From contig JAIWQS010000215.1 of assembly GCA_029891385.1 (NCBI GenBank), positions 248,001 through 312,000 of the forward strand: a stretch of 64,000 nucleotides of DNA, read 5' to 3'. Below the pieces are notes generated by a model. It saw only the letters and a program-made list of their open reading frames with translations, was not told the origin of the DNA and made no database searches. The stretch is from Erythroxylum novogranatense. Taxonomy: Eukaryota > Streptophyta > Magnoliopsida > Malpighiales > Erythroxylaceae. Each line of letters opens with the position of its first letter. Position 1 is the first letter of the stretch. This document shows positions 23,644 to 34,439 of this stretch, piece after piece. A program made the position numbers and the translations under genes.

Positions 23644-26600
23644 TGTAACATCCCATTGCTAGTGAAAAAGGTAGAATGGTAAATGTGAGTGGTTTATGAG
23701 AGTTAGTGATGCACTTCCATGTTCATGCATGATATTCCATACACTTACACATAAATAGTGAATTTATTTGCACATGAAAAAAATTGTGCATGCATTCATG
23801 AACAACTCCGGGTATAATTGGAATGATTTGAGAATCTTGAATGTTATTACATTGAAAATTTTATGAGTTAGTAAAATCTTGATATTTTGTATATTGGTGG
23901 AAATATTGCATTTGTATATGTTGGTGAAGTTATGGAGTATTGAGGAAGATATATTTATAGTAGGGAACAAGAAATAATTAAATGAAGATTTGGAGATAGT
24001 TGGGTTGCAAAGATGATGTGGTATTGGAAAGAGGAGAACTAAATGGAGTTAGTTCCAAACAAAGAAACTAAGTTAGAGTTTAATCATTAAGAAAGTGACA
24101 TGTGTCACTTAGACCTTGTACTCTAGCTAGAAGTAGGTCACTATTCCTTGAGAGTTGATAGGTTAAGTCTTGTCCAAGTCTCTTCTTTATTCTCATCTTT
24201 CTAAAACTTCTCTCTTCGAAACATAGAGTTTTCCATCAAAATCTCTTCTAAGGGACTTCTGTGTTCTTTCTTTCTTTCACCAACCTTACTTTGCCAATTT
24301 GTGTCATCCACTCTAAGAAAAAACCAGAAGCTGATCGTTTCACTCAGCGAAGTATGAGAACGTGTGGAGTTTAGGGCTTGAAGATTTTGGGGTTCTCAGC
24401 GGGTAAGTGTTAGAGAAATCTCTTGTTGTTAAGGATTTGTGAAATAAAGTTGATAGATTACTGTCATCTACATGGAAAATGCACTTTGTGTGATTGTTCT
24501 TAAATATTGGGTAGTTGGGGAGAAATAAATTCAGTTATGGTGTTAAATTAGCTTTGAGAAAACTTTTGGTGTTTGGTGACGTAAAGCGTTGAAAGTTAGA
24601 AAGTCTAGAAAATTTCTCACTGAGTATGCTTTAGTATTTTAGCCATAACATTTTCTGTGGTTCTCCAAATGAGATGATTCTTATTCGGAGTAAACTACGA
24701 ATATAAGGATACAATTTGTATGAAGACATCAAATTTTATTTCTGTCTCTAAGAGTCTCAAAAGTTGTCTCGAAGTTGAGAACTGGGTGCAGGATGTTGAG
24801 AGTTGAGCAAAAATTCGTGTTCCAACTTCGGGAGGAAATATGGACCTGATTTAGATAGATTTTGGTAAAGTTGCCTTCTGAAAAGTTGTAGAGCTTTCTT
24901 TTATCTTTCCAACGGTATAAAGTTTGTAAATTTTGGATATCGGAGTCAAAAGTTATGATTGTTATAAGTGGAGATGTTCCGAAGGAAAAGCAGACGATGG
25001 AAATGAGACGAAGGAAAAGCAGACGATGGAAATGAGACGATAGAAACTCAGAAAAAAGCAAGAACTGATTGGAGTCATTTGGTCATAACTTTTTCTCTAG
25101 ACATCCAAATGACCTGATTTTTGAAGCATTGGATTCCTAACACATTTCTTTATCCCTCTACAAAAATTTATGGTCTTTGGTATTAAATTGGAAACGATTG
25201 ACTGAATCAAAGTAAGGATACCGGTGGAAGGAGTGTGAATTGGATATTTTACTGAATGTATCTCAGTATTTTGACGATATCTTGGTCTATAGGATTTCAA
25301 TTGAGGTGATTCTTAATTTGTAGTGAACTAGAGTAATAGGGCTACAAATTATATGAAGGAGCTAAATCTTGATACGGTCTCTAAGATGTTCAATTTCTGG
25401 ATGGAAGTCGGATGTAATACATTATTTTGGAGAGGAATAGTCCGAAAATGTTTGAGGTACATCCTTGAAACTACTGAACCAAATTGAGTGATTTTGGTGT
25501 TATAGAAAGATAAAAGATAGAGGAACACTTTTCTAAGAGAAAGTAGGCTCGAATTATGCAAGTTTTGCCTTCTAATTAAACATGAACAGAGGACCCGAAA
25601 GTTAGAGTTTGGGGAAAGATCTGAAATGGTTCATTAGACTATGGAATTGGATTCAAATGGCTTATGGAGGTTTAAATCCCACAGAATGAGGAGGCTAGTT
25701 AAGTGAGTGTTGATAGTTGAATGTCTTGTGATGAAATTGATGGATCGATGCAGGGATAGTCATGAATATGCATTGTACATATTTCATCTCATTCATGCAT
25801 TATTAAACACTTATGATTGTTCAAATTATGATATAAGTATATGTTATTTGTTATAGAGGAGCCCTTTGGGCGTCAACCTCGGACATTCTTTGGATCTTCG
25901 GGCATTAACCCGGAGAGATTAGTGAGTAACCTAGTTGGTTCCTCGATTTACGATAGTTAAATGCTTTGTGTGAGCTGATTGAAATTGTGAATTGCATGAT
26001 TATGTGAGCGATTAGGATTGAAATGCTGCTTTTGGTGAGTGCATGTGGTTACATGATTCGAAAATTGGAATAAATGGGCTTATCTGACCATAAGGCTGCA
26101 ATTATTGGCATGTGCATTTCATACATAAATGCATGAGCAGATAGCAGACGTTGTGACCAAAGTCGCCATTATTCTTGAAAAGAGCCTTGAGCTCGAATCA
26201 TCATCGAACAAGAGCCTCGAGCTCGGGGAGTTAGTGCATCTGCGTGAGGCTCTTCTACTCCCTGGGCGTGTCTCACGATCATTGTCCATGAACAAGCGCT
26301 TGGTCACAACATGAAATAAGCTGGAAAAAGTCACATATGCATTGCGTGATCGATTGTGATAAGCGATCTGCGAATTGCATGATACATAAATCGCTATATG
26401 AAATTTTGAATATTCTTGTGATGTGTTTATGCATGATTCGCATGTCGTGAATTGAGTGAACCATCGATGATGGTTTCTCATTGAGTTATAAACTCACCCA
26501 AAATTGCATATTATTTTCGGGTGATAGATTAGACTCCTAGCTCTGAGAGAGACTTTTTCCGCCGTGTGGCGTGTGGCAAGAGAAGCGATGGCATACTGGT

Positions 26601-26897
26601 CGATCGATTGGGTTGATTTTGAAGATGACATAGTATAGACTTTTGTATCGGTTTCCTTTTGGGAGTATTGTATTTAGGCCGTAAGGCCGATAGACTTGTC
26701 TATATTTCGGTTGATATTATGAAATAAGAGCAAGCATTATGGTTTTAAAATATTATGATTTTGTAATTGCGGTTTCATGTGTATTGATGCCATGTGGATT
26801 TTAGTATTGATCGAGCGTAGTGCACCTAAATGCGTAGGATATGTATGGAATGACCTATGAGGCGTCGGTGTATACTCTACTACGGTGAGGCCTTCTA
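23644..26897 (+). repeat. Chromovirus 3' LTR
   Basis: It is collinear with 15,776-19,091 over its whole length and starts TGTAACATCCCATTG. It is 62 bp shorter, mainly because the 30-bp array has two units instead of four. The last bases read CTTCTA instead of GCTACA, so the terminal CA has been lost by mutation. It is followed by AATGA. Confidence 0.93.
24981..25051 (+). repeat. Tandem array, ~30-bp unit, two copies (3' LTR)
   Basis: The two units contain AGACGATGGAAATGAGACGA. It is the counterpart of the four-unit array at 17,107-17,240. Confidence 0.85.
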
Positions 26898-27211
26898 AAT
26901 GAGCTACTCAATCATAACTGAGTAGTTTTACCCCACCACATTTACAGAGAGGGTAACAAGTGTGCCGATTGACTTGCGAACTTTGCTGTAAATTTTCGCC
27001 TAGGGGTTATCTTTTTTTATTCCGCACCTACTGGGTGTCAATCGCTCCTCATAGAGGACATCACTGGAGTTAGTTTCCTCAGACTAGTCTAGTTTGCTGT
27101 ATGTACTTTTTCTTTTAAATTTAAAAAAAAGAGGGTATCCTTATAGACTCTCATGTAAGCTTTACTCTCTTTCCTTATTAATATATTTTCTTCTTTCTTT
27201 TTCCCAAAAAT
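26898..27211 (+). mobile_element. L1-type LINE, second part (RNase H end and 3' UTR)
   Basis: This begins with the right copy of AATGA (26,898-26,902) and continues the RNase H reading: HIYREGNKCAD, a stop where Trp is expected, then LANFAVN at 26,938-26,995. A short 3' UTR follows, with A-rich stretches at 27,120-27,132 and ~27,205-27,211 that may be the tail. Joined to 15,775 it restores the order of the domain, which shows the gypsy element inserted into this LINE. Confidence 0.85.
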
Positions 27212-28259
27212 ACCTTGATTAACAAAATAGCATTAAAGAAAATTCACCAAATATAACAAAATAAATTATACATTTAATTAAATCGTATATAAAAAGAAAT
27301 GCAATAACACTTTAAAGTAGTTTATTTTTCCAATATTATCAGTTAATCTTATCTTGGACCTTATTCCACTACCAAACTCTTATTTGATTGTTTCTTTAAA
27401 AATAACTTTTGTTCACTTATCTTACACTTGGATTGCCAAAAAATCTCTTTTAAAATAAAGTTCTGTAAGATACAAGATTAAAAGTGGTTTCACCAAACAA
27501 AAATTATAAATTCATTAACTCAATTCGCATTGTTGACTTAAAATTTTGGAATCCTTTAACAATCAACTCTATAAAGAAGTTTCAACAGCCAAAAACATGG
27601 ACCGAAACACTCTACAATGAATACTTCAGAATTAAATCTCACATTAATTGCTCCAAAATGAACATTGAGAGAACTTTGTGCTATCGCCTATTCGACTTAC
27701 CAACCTTATTGGTTAGCCAAATTTTTACTTCTTTATTACACAAAAAGATGTGATCATCAATAATGAAAATACTATATCAATGAAATCATAAAATGAATTA
27801 TCAATGGTTTAACCATAGTTATTTTTAAGTTTCATACCTAAGTTGAAGTTTGATACTACTTTATACATATTCATATTACATGTAATTGAGTACAGTTTAT
27901 CTAAATAAATTATTCATAATTTTCACGTGACACATTCGCTCAATGTATATAATAAAGAGAGAAAAAAGGCTACATAATGGATGAGTATCCGTTGTATTTA
28001 GTTGGGTAAATGATGACGTTCCATACAATAAACCTTAATGTGGCCAAATTGCAAGACTAAGACGTATTTTTTTCCAATCTGATGAATTCTAGCTCTTCGA
28101 TATGAACTAAGCCAAAACTTGTGCATCAAAAGTTAATAGTAGAAGAATTACGGAATATGAAAATGATTTATTCTACTTTCAGTTAGAATGGAGATATGAA
28201 ATAAACAATGCAACAATGGGTGGATTAGGCCTTCATTTTATACTGCCAGTGAGCTGTTA
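27212..28259. other. Intergenic AT-rich sequence
   Basis: No gene, repeat pair or known domain was recognised. The open frame at 27,484-27,753 has no recognisable features and unremarkable composition. The right end (about 28,200-28,431) probably contains the 3' UTR of the minus-strand zinc-finger gene. Confidence 0.5.
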
Positions 28260-28431
28260 ATTCAGGCGATGTAAGGTGTTGGGAAAATCAGACAATAAAA
28301 ACAATTTCGATGGTTCATACGACAGAATAGAGCATAACGTGAATACATGCACCAGTACCAAACACACAAGGAGGAAATCTCTTTCTTTTTTTTCCATTAA
28401 TTTGTGCAATTTTTACACAACTAAACCTTAA

Positions 28432-28515
28432 TCAACTCGATTCTACTGGAGGCATCTCTTTTGGATGCTTGGAAGCATAATGGTCACCAAGTTGATTATG
28501 ATTTGCTAGCTGAGT
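28432..28515 (-). CDS. ZNF706-like C2H2 zinc-finger protein, exon 2 (C-terminal 27 residues and stop)
   Basis: Exon 2 of the two-exon gene that starts at 40,600. It encodes TQLANHNQLGDHYASKHPKE and then MPPVESS, stop at 28,432-28,434. It supplies the two histidines of the zinc finger (H-x4-H in DHYASKH) and the SKHPK signature shared with animal ZNF706 and its plant relatives. The acceptor is TTTTGCAG, with the exon starting at 28,515. The phase fits exon 1 exactly (phase 0), giving the run CPICKTQLANHNQLGDHY. The whole product would be 68 residues, the usual size for the family. Its role is poorly known; small basic proteins of this type are thought to be nucleic-acid- or protein-binding. 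Confidence 0.85.
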   Translation of the reverse strand, partial: TQLANHNQLGDHYASKHPKEMPPVESS

Positions 28516-29301
28516 CTGCAAAATTATGAACATGACTACAAACAATCAATATTACACAAACTCGAGAACATATAGGGTGAGAGTAAACAGAACATAAGGC
28601 AGATTCAAGTACAAATATTCCTGTTTTCAGAAGCATTGCCATAATATATCTAATCCTGAATAGCATTATGAAAAATGTAATTTTTATTGCTACTCAATAT
28701 CAGTAATAAGTCATAAAAGGTATTTAAAATTATCAATTTAAGATACTTGTACCATGTCCAATTAAGGTACCACTGCATATTATGTTTGAATAGATTCAAC
28801 AATGAGAGTCATATGATTGAAATAGATTCAACTTTGAGACTGTTAAAAGCACTATCTCATAGAAAGGTTGTATATCCATTTTCAATGCATTTCTTTAGAT
28901 AATGACTGCTTTTCTTCCTCTTTTGAATTGTAAATATTTACCTTTTCCAACAAATTCAGAACACCAGTATTATTCAATCGACTAATTAACAACAGAAAGT
29001 TAGCCTCATAATCAATAGAACTCTATGGATCAAATTCTGAAAGCAGTAGCATTAACTAAATATAAATATTAACAGGAAAAAAGAAAAACTATAACATGAT
29101 CTTTTTGTTGCAGACCAAAAATAGGGATTTAACAGAATCACCTTGAAATTTACATCAGTTTTACTACAAAGACGAATTAGACAAAAAATCTACGCTGTTG
29201 GGATGGGTAGGGTAATTAGGTTTCATGGAAACCTTATATCGCCTATACTAAATCACAAATAGAACAACTGATAAATAAATGAAAGACAAAAACTTATAAG
29301 T

Positions 29302-29512
29302 TGAAATGAAGGTTCAGTTATTCACTCTATTTCAAAACCATACACAACAATGCTACTTATAGAAGATATAAGTATAAACCTAAAAACAAAATAATCCCTA
29401 AATTTAATGTTAAATATATAGTTTCCTATTTTGTATCACTGAATGAAAACTAAATATTACAGCTGTAAGATCAAAATGATTTCAGCCACGTCAAGGCAAA
29501 ATTCCTGCTTCA
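29302..29512 (-). repeat. Left (3') LTR of the minus-strand copia element
   Basis: Matches 32,511-32,730 (shared CTATTTCAAAAC, CAATGCTACTTATAG and GTTTCCTATTTTGTATCA) with many substitutions, so this is an old insertion. A PPT-like stretch follows and then the palindrome TCAAGTCGACTTGA (29,522-29,535). Confidence 0.7.
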
Positions 29513-29581
29513 ATACTCCCCTCAAGTCGACTTGAATATGTCTTCAATATCTAGCTTTCTTGTGTAAACCGTTTGTGAAAT

Positions 29582-31131
29582 TGTTAGAGAATATATAAAA
29601 CCAATTAAGTTGGCGTCACACAATAGCTTAAAATTTATTGTGGTGAAATGGTCACTAATATGGTATTAGAGCTTGGTCTCTAAAAACCCTACTTTTTTTC
29701 TGCTTGAGGAAACCCTAGGATAGGCTACCTCACACTAACCACCATCTTAGAGTGGTTTTTACTGTCACCCTTGGCGTCAATAGGAGCACCACTAGGAGTC
29801 AACCGTCGCCCAAAGTCCGTCACCGGAAAGTGAGTGAGTGTCCCTCACGTGCCTCCCGTAGCTGTCTGCCGTCAGTCGCGCCAGCCAGTGAGCTTCACCC
29901 CACTGGAGTTTCGTCTTCCGCCTCCTTTTCTCTGCTCTCGCCACTTTGTTTATGGTCCTACTTTGCTGGAAAATCTTACATTCAACAAGAGTTCTTGGTT
30001 TGTTAGGATCGGATTTGTGGTATTTTTTCTCGTGACTACTGACACTCTTTTTTACCTCTTAAATTTCTACCTATTGATTTGAGTTTGCCCTATTTGCTTA
30101 AACTATGTCAAAACCCTACTAAAGCTGAAGTGATCAGTAGTTGATAGTACCAATCACATCAGAACCGGTGATTTGCAATGATCCAAGCAGCCTATAGATT
30201 GAATGGTAAAATTATTTAAAGTAGTCTCGTTGGTTCGTACTTTTTTGAAAGGAAAGGAAAAATTGTCTCATTTGTTAGGTACGGGTCCAAAAGAGGGTGA
30301 TCCAAAATTTGATGCGTGGGATATAGAAGATTCTATGGTAATGTCTTGGCTTTGGAATTCAATGTTATCTGAAATTAGTGATACTTGTATGTTTTTGGGG
30401 ACGACTAAAGAAATCGGGATGCTATTAAACAAACTTATTCAAAGGTTCATGATGCCGCTTCAGATTTATGAGATTAAAACTAAAATCTCTAATACCAAAC
30501 AAGGCAATCGTTACATCACGGATTATTCTAATTTTCGAAAAGTTTACTGGCGGAGATGGATCATTACGGTGTATTCAAATGAAGTGCGAAGCAAAATTCA
30601 GATCTATGGCACTTGGAATTTGTGAAGTTTTGTGGCTGAAGATAATCTTGGATGATCTTAGAATTAAATGGGAAGGTCCAATGAAACTTTTATGATAATA
30701 AGTCAGCTATTAGTATTGCTCATAACCCAAAGACAACATGATCGTACGAAGTATATTGAAGTCGACAGGCATTTTATCAAAGAAAAACTTGACAAAGTGG
30801 TTTGATTTGTACTCCTTTTATCTCTAGTGATCAACTTGTTGATACGCTTACTAAGGGTTTGTCCGGAAGCGACATTTCAACGATTGGTCTCAAGCTTGGA
30901 ATGGATGACACCCATTTACCAACTTGAGGGGTGTGGGAAAATTAGTTCCTAATCTATAGGGATTTTATTACGCTATTGTATAGATTACGCTATTGTATAG
31001 GGATTTTATATTGTATAGAATTTTAGTTCCTTCGCATACACTAGGATTACCTTGTATAAATAGAGATGTAGTAGTCTTGCAATTCAATTCAATACAATAG
31101 AATTATTGAGTTCTCTTATTCTACAACTCCC
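29582..31131 (+). mobile_element. Internally deleted + strand copia derivative (gag joined to RNase H)
   Basis: A PBS-like TGGTATTAGAGC lies at 29,661-29,672, preceded by TGTTAGAGAATAT. A gag relic (30,203-30,560: LKGKEKLSHLLGTG, WLWNSMLSEISDTCMFL) runs directly into the end of pol at ~30,580: RSMALGICEVLWLKIILDDL, DNKSAISIAHNPK, ISSDQLVDTLTKGLSG. Protease, integrase and RT are absent. A PPT-like ACTTGAGGGG and an LTR-like end (30,938-31,131, TGTGGGAAAAT...TTCTACA) follow. Right after it the host copia protease reading resumes. It is a non-autonomous deletion copy, and its 5' LTR is not convincingly matched to the 3' one. Confidence 0.6.
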
Positions 31132-31132
31132 A

Positions 31133-31500
31133 ATCATCTTCCTTGATTTATGGTCTTGAAATTCACAATGAGATTCAAATAAGACAGCATGAAATTTATA
31201 GTCATTAGATAATTTGCTAACAGACAATAAATTGCATGCTAGTTTAGGAACATAAAGGGCATATTGAAGAGCAAAGGTTTTAAATTTTATTTGACCTTTT
31301 CCTACAATGGGTTAAAACTCCCTTAAATATCCTAACTCTTTCACATCGAGCAGGAAAATTAAGTTTTGAAAAAGAACATGAGGTCATGTGACCACATGCC
31401 CCTAAATTAATGACACATTCGGAAAATTTTGTTTGAAGATAGAGCATTAGCATTGCTACATGTTTGTGCAAGAGAACCACTAGGAGCACTAGATAAGGAA
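31133..31500 (-). pseudogene. Copia protease/pre-integrase relic
   Basis: Minus frames read FALQYALYVPKLACNLLSVS and then KLSNDYKFHAVLFESHCEFQ, the conserved block after the copia protease. It belongs to the minus-strand element and stops abruptly at 31,132, the edge of the inserted derivative. Confidence 0.65.
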
Positions 31501-31799
31501 ATGGTTTTTAAAAGTTTAGAAGGTCTTGTTTCTCCTTATTGAATAAAGTTAATTAAGCTTCATCGGCATAAGAGGATGTATATGTTGGCCTATCACTTGG
31601 TTTGTTGCTCCTCCAATTTGCAAGCTTCCAATGGAGCTTCCAACATATCTCTCAAGTATGGAGACATTTGTTGCAATGATCAAAACATGCGTAAGATTTT
31701 TCTAATTATGGAGGTTTGACATTTTGTTTGCACTTGTTTTTGATACAATCATGGCTGAATTTTCCACAGTTGAAGCCTCGCTCCTTTAACCAAGCACGA

Positions 31800-32470
31800 C
31801 ATTCGATAACTTTCATCCTTCTAACTTTAACAAAGACTTCACTAATAAGAGGAAGTGGTTTGGGACAATTATCCTCCATCTAACTTCATCAAATTCAATA
31901 TTAGCACTAGCCAAGAATCTGAAAATATGGTGATCCTCCATCATCTTTCTATACCATTCATAATCATTAAACAAACCTAAATCTTGCCATAACCTTTTCA
32001 ATAAATTGTTCTTGGTGAAATTGTCCTCTCCTTGACAAATGCCACCTAGTTTACTTGTCAATTCATAAATTTGGGATTGATTTCCCAATACATCTTAGTG
32101 ACATCGTCCCAAAGTTCTTTGGCTATTGGATAACTCATATAGTTAGAGTTGATATCCTCTTCCATGGAATTCACTAGCCACTTCATGACCATGAATTTTC
32201 ATCATACCAAGCATATGTGATGTCTTATTTTGCTCACGCCTTCTTTTCCTTGTCCGATACCAGTTTTCCTTGACAACACTAATACACTTTTCCTTGACAA
32301 CACTAATACACTGTGACTAACTAAAACTAGTGCAAGAATTATCACCATTAAGTTTAATGTTGGTGATTTCAAGCTGAACAACAAGCATTGTTGGAGAAAT
32401 GTTTTCAAAGGTATTTGATGATCAAGCACCCATGTTTGAATAATGAAGGGCAAGCAAGGTTTTTCTTGGT
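31800..32470 (-). pseudogene. Copia gag relic
   Basis: The minus frame 32,088-31,813 encodes SQIYELTSKLGGICQGEDNF followed by LLKRLWQDLGLFNDYEWYRK and FDEVRWRII, a copia gag (UBN2-like) segment. A further frame (32,453-32,202) holds the N-terminal part with SPTLNL. It is frameshifted, and the zinc knuckle downstream near 31,600-31,680 is barely visible. Confidence 0.7.
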
Positions 32471-32510
32471 AAAGTAAGAGAATATGTCCTCATTTTGACA
32501 CTATATAAGC

Positions 32511-32730
32511 TGAAACGAATGATTCAATTATTCACTCTATTTCAAAACTATATTCAATAATGCTACTTATAGGAGATATAAAATATAAAGCGAGGATCTA
32601 AATAATTTCCTACTTTTAATGCTAAATAAACAGTTTCCTATTTTGTATCAACGACTAAAAAAAATTAAATATTTACAATTGTAAAATCAACAAGATTTCA
32701 ACCACATCAACGCAGAAATTCTTATTCCCA
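32511..32730 (-). repeat. Right (5') LTR of the minus-strand copia element
   Basis: Direct repeat of 29,302-29,512. The expected PBS to its left is not recognisable. Confidence 0.65.
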
Positions 32731-33101
32731 ATAAAAGCGATAAAGAAACTTGGTTGGATGTTGTTGCATCAAAATACTTTCACAATGAAGAAATCCATGA
32801 TAGGCCATCCTATAGAGTCAAAATCAAGTAGCAAAATTCCTTCAATTAGTAAGCCTTTTTGTTTTAATACATTTAAAATCTTTAGTAGTAACATTTGTTT
32901 TTATATTCACTACATGAAGTTACAACACCCACGACTCTTGTCAGCAGACTATTAAATCATGCATAGAAAACAATTTCATCACCCAAACCAAAGCTGTAAT
33001 AATGGAGGAGAAGATTTTGATTTGACAAGAAATAAGCATATTACAAAATTTGATGCTTCTATTTAGAATTAAGAACAAGATATATGTTAAGGGTTAGGAA
33101 T
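32731..33101. other. Intronic spacer between two copia insertions
   Basis: AT-rich, with no gene or repeat recognised. It ends in GGAAT (33,097-33,101), the left target duplication of the next element. Confidence 0.5.
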
Positions 33102-33361
33102 TGTTGGTGATATACTAATATTCTTCTCGAGATACTATCTGATTGTATCTAGATTATATTGAGATATAGATAGAATGTATATAGATCTTATAGAATAAGT
33201 TCAAATCCCTTAAATTAAGGGATAAGATCGAGATTAGATTAGATTAGATATATCTGGATATATTTCCAGATTTAAATGATTTAAACTTATCTTGTAATAG
33301 GCTATATATGGCTGTATGTTTTCCATTCAATAATAGTGAAAATTATTCCCACTTTTGTACA
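33102..33361 (+). repeat. Copia 5' LTR
   Basis: TGTTGGTGATATAC...TTGTACA, followed at once by the PBS-like TGGTATCGAGCG. Confidence 0.92.
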
Positions 33362-33373
33362 TGGTATCGAGCG
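33362..33373 (+). other. Primer-binding site of the intronic copia element
   Basis: TGGTATCGAGCG differs from the usual TGGTATCAGAGC by what looks like a base loss in CAGAG. Confidence 0.8.
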
Positions 33374-33534
33374 TAGCGAACACTAGGGAATGATTTCTTT
33401 CGGACGATCGAGCCATGCGCAGTCGAGTCGAGGAAATCTCTACGGCTGGCTCATCGGTGTGGCTCCATTAGCATCGAACCCATCCTCTCTCGAGCAAGAC
33501 CGATAATTCCCAAACCAAAGCATAGTCGGTCATA

Positions 33535-34290
33535 GTGAATGGAATAATTACCTACCATGGTCTCACCTTGCTCATGTTCATAAGAGGAGAGGAAGAAATA
33601 CTTAAGCACAACGCCACTGCTGCGTCTGACCCATCAGACCCAAAATATCAGACTTGGATGGCCGAAAACAACCTTGTTATGAGTTGGTTAATCAACTCAA
33701 TGACCCTCGAAGTCAGCGAGCAGTTTGTCCTAGCCACATCTGCAAAAGAAATTTGGGAAAATGCCAAACTGACCTATTCTACTATCGAAAATACTGCTGC
33801 CTTGTTCCAGATTAAGAGTCTCTTGAGAGAGACCAAGCAAGGAGAGAAGACAGTGACTCAATATTACACAGCATTGGTGAAACTATGGCAACAATTGGAT
33901 CTTTATGATCCTCACCAATGGATGTGCAATGAAGATTTGAATTGCTACTGGGAGGATTGTGGAAAGGGAGCGAGTGTATGAGTTTCTCTTGGGCTTAAAC
34001 TCAATTTATGATGATGTTAGTGGCGAGAATCATGGCTACGATCCACTCCCCCAGATCATGGGAGCGATCAATCTTGTTAAGTGTGAAGAAAGCGAAGACA
34101 AGCGATACATGGGACTCTAAACAACAATGGGGTTCTGAATCCTCATTATGGTACGCCAAGGAACTCTTGGACGAGAATCAAGGAAAAATCAAGTAAGCTT
34201 TGGTGTGAAAGCTTTGTCGAGAAAAGTGGGCATATTAGAGACACTTCTTTGGAAGATCCATGGAAGCCACCCAATCTGAAAAATAGAACC
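33535..34290 (+). pseudogene. Copia gag, frameshifted
   Basis: 33,535-33,981 encodes a well preserved gag segment (YQTWMAENNLVMSWLINSMT, LFQIKSLLRETKQGEKTV, KLWQQLDLYDP). A shift near 33,940 is followed by further pieces. A zinc-knuckle relic lies near 34,200-34,280 (SGHIRDT with degraded cysteines). Gag coats the RNA inside the virus-like particle. Confidence 0.8.
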
Positions 34291-34439
34291 GAGCAGAGAG
34301 CAAAAGCTATGCGGTTGATAGAAATGAGCGAGAAGGTGAGAATGTACCGGTGAGCAAGGAGGAGGTCGAGCTACTTAGAAAAATTACGAGCAAGTATGAT
34401 CTAAAAGCTGAAAAGGTGGTATCTACGAGTCATATGGTG

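Larger units (their letters stand above)
15776..26897 (+). mobile_element. Full-length Ty3/gypsy chromovirus (Tekay/Del type)
   Basis: The element is 11.1 kb, with two LTRs of ~3.3 kb, PBS, gag, protease, RT, RNase H, integrase with a terminal chromodomain, and a PPT. It is flanked by the duplication AATGA. The chromodomain fused to the integrase end and the very long LTRs are typical of the Tekay lineage. Both LTRs are present and clearly similar, with scattered substitutions and indels, so the insertion is moderately old. It landed in the RNase H domain of an L1-type LINE in the same orientation. Gag-pol is broken by many shifts, some possibly artefactual. Confidence 0.93.
29302..32730 (-). 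mobile_element. Minus-strand copia element with internal rearrangement
   Basis: Two direct repeats of ~210-220 bp at its ends (29,302-29,512 and 32,511-32,730) read as LTRs on the minus strand. Gag and protease relics lie next to the right LTR and a PPT-like ACTTGAGGGGAG next to the left one, giving minus orientation. Pol beyond the protease region is missing. In its place is a + strand copia derivative. No convincing target duplication was found, so the ends are approximate. Confidence 0.65.
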
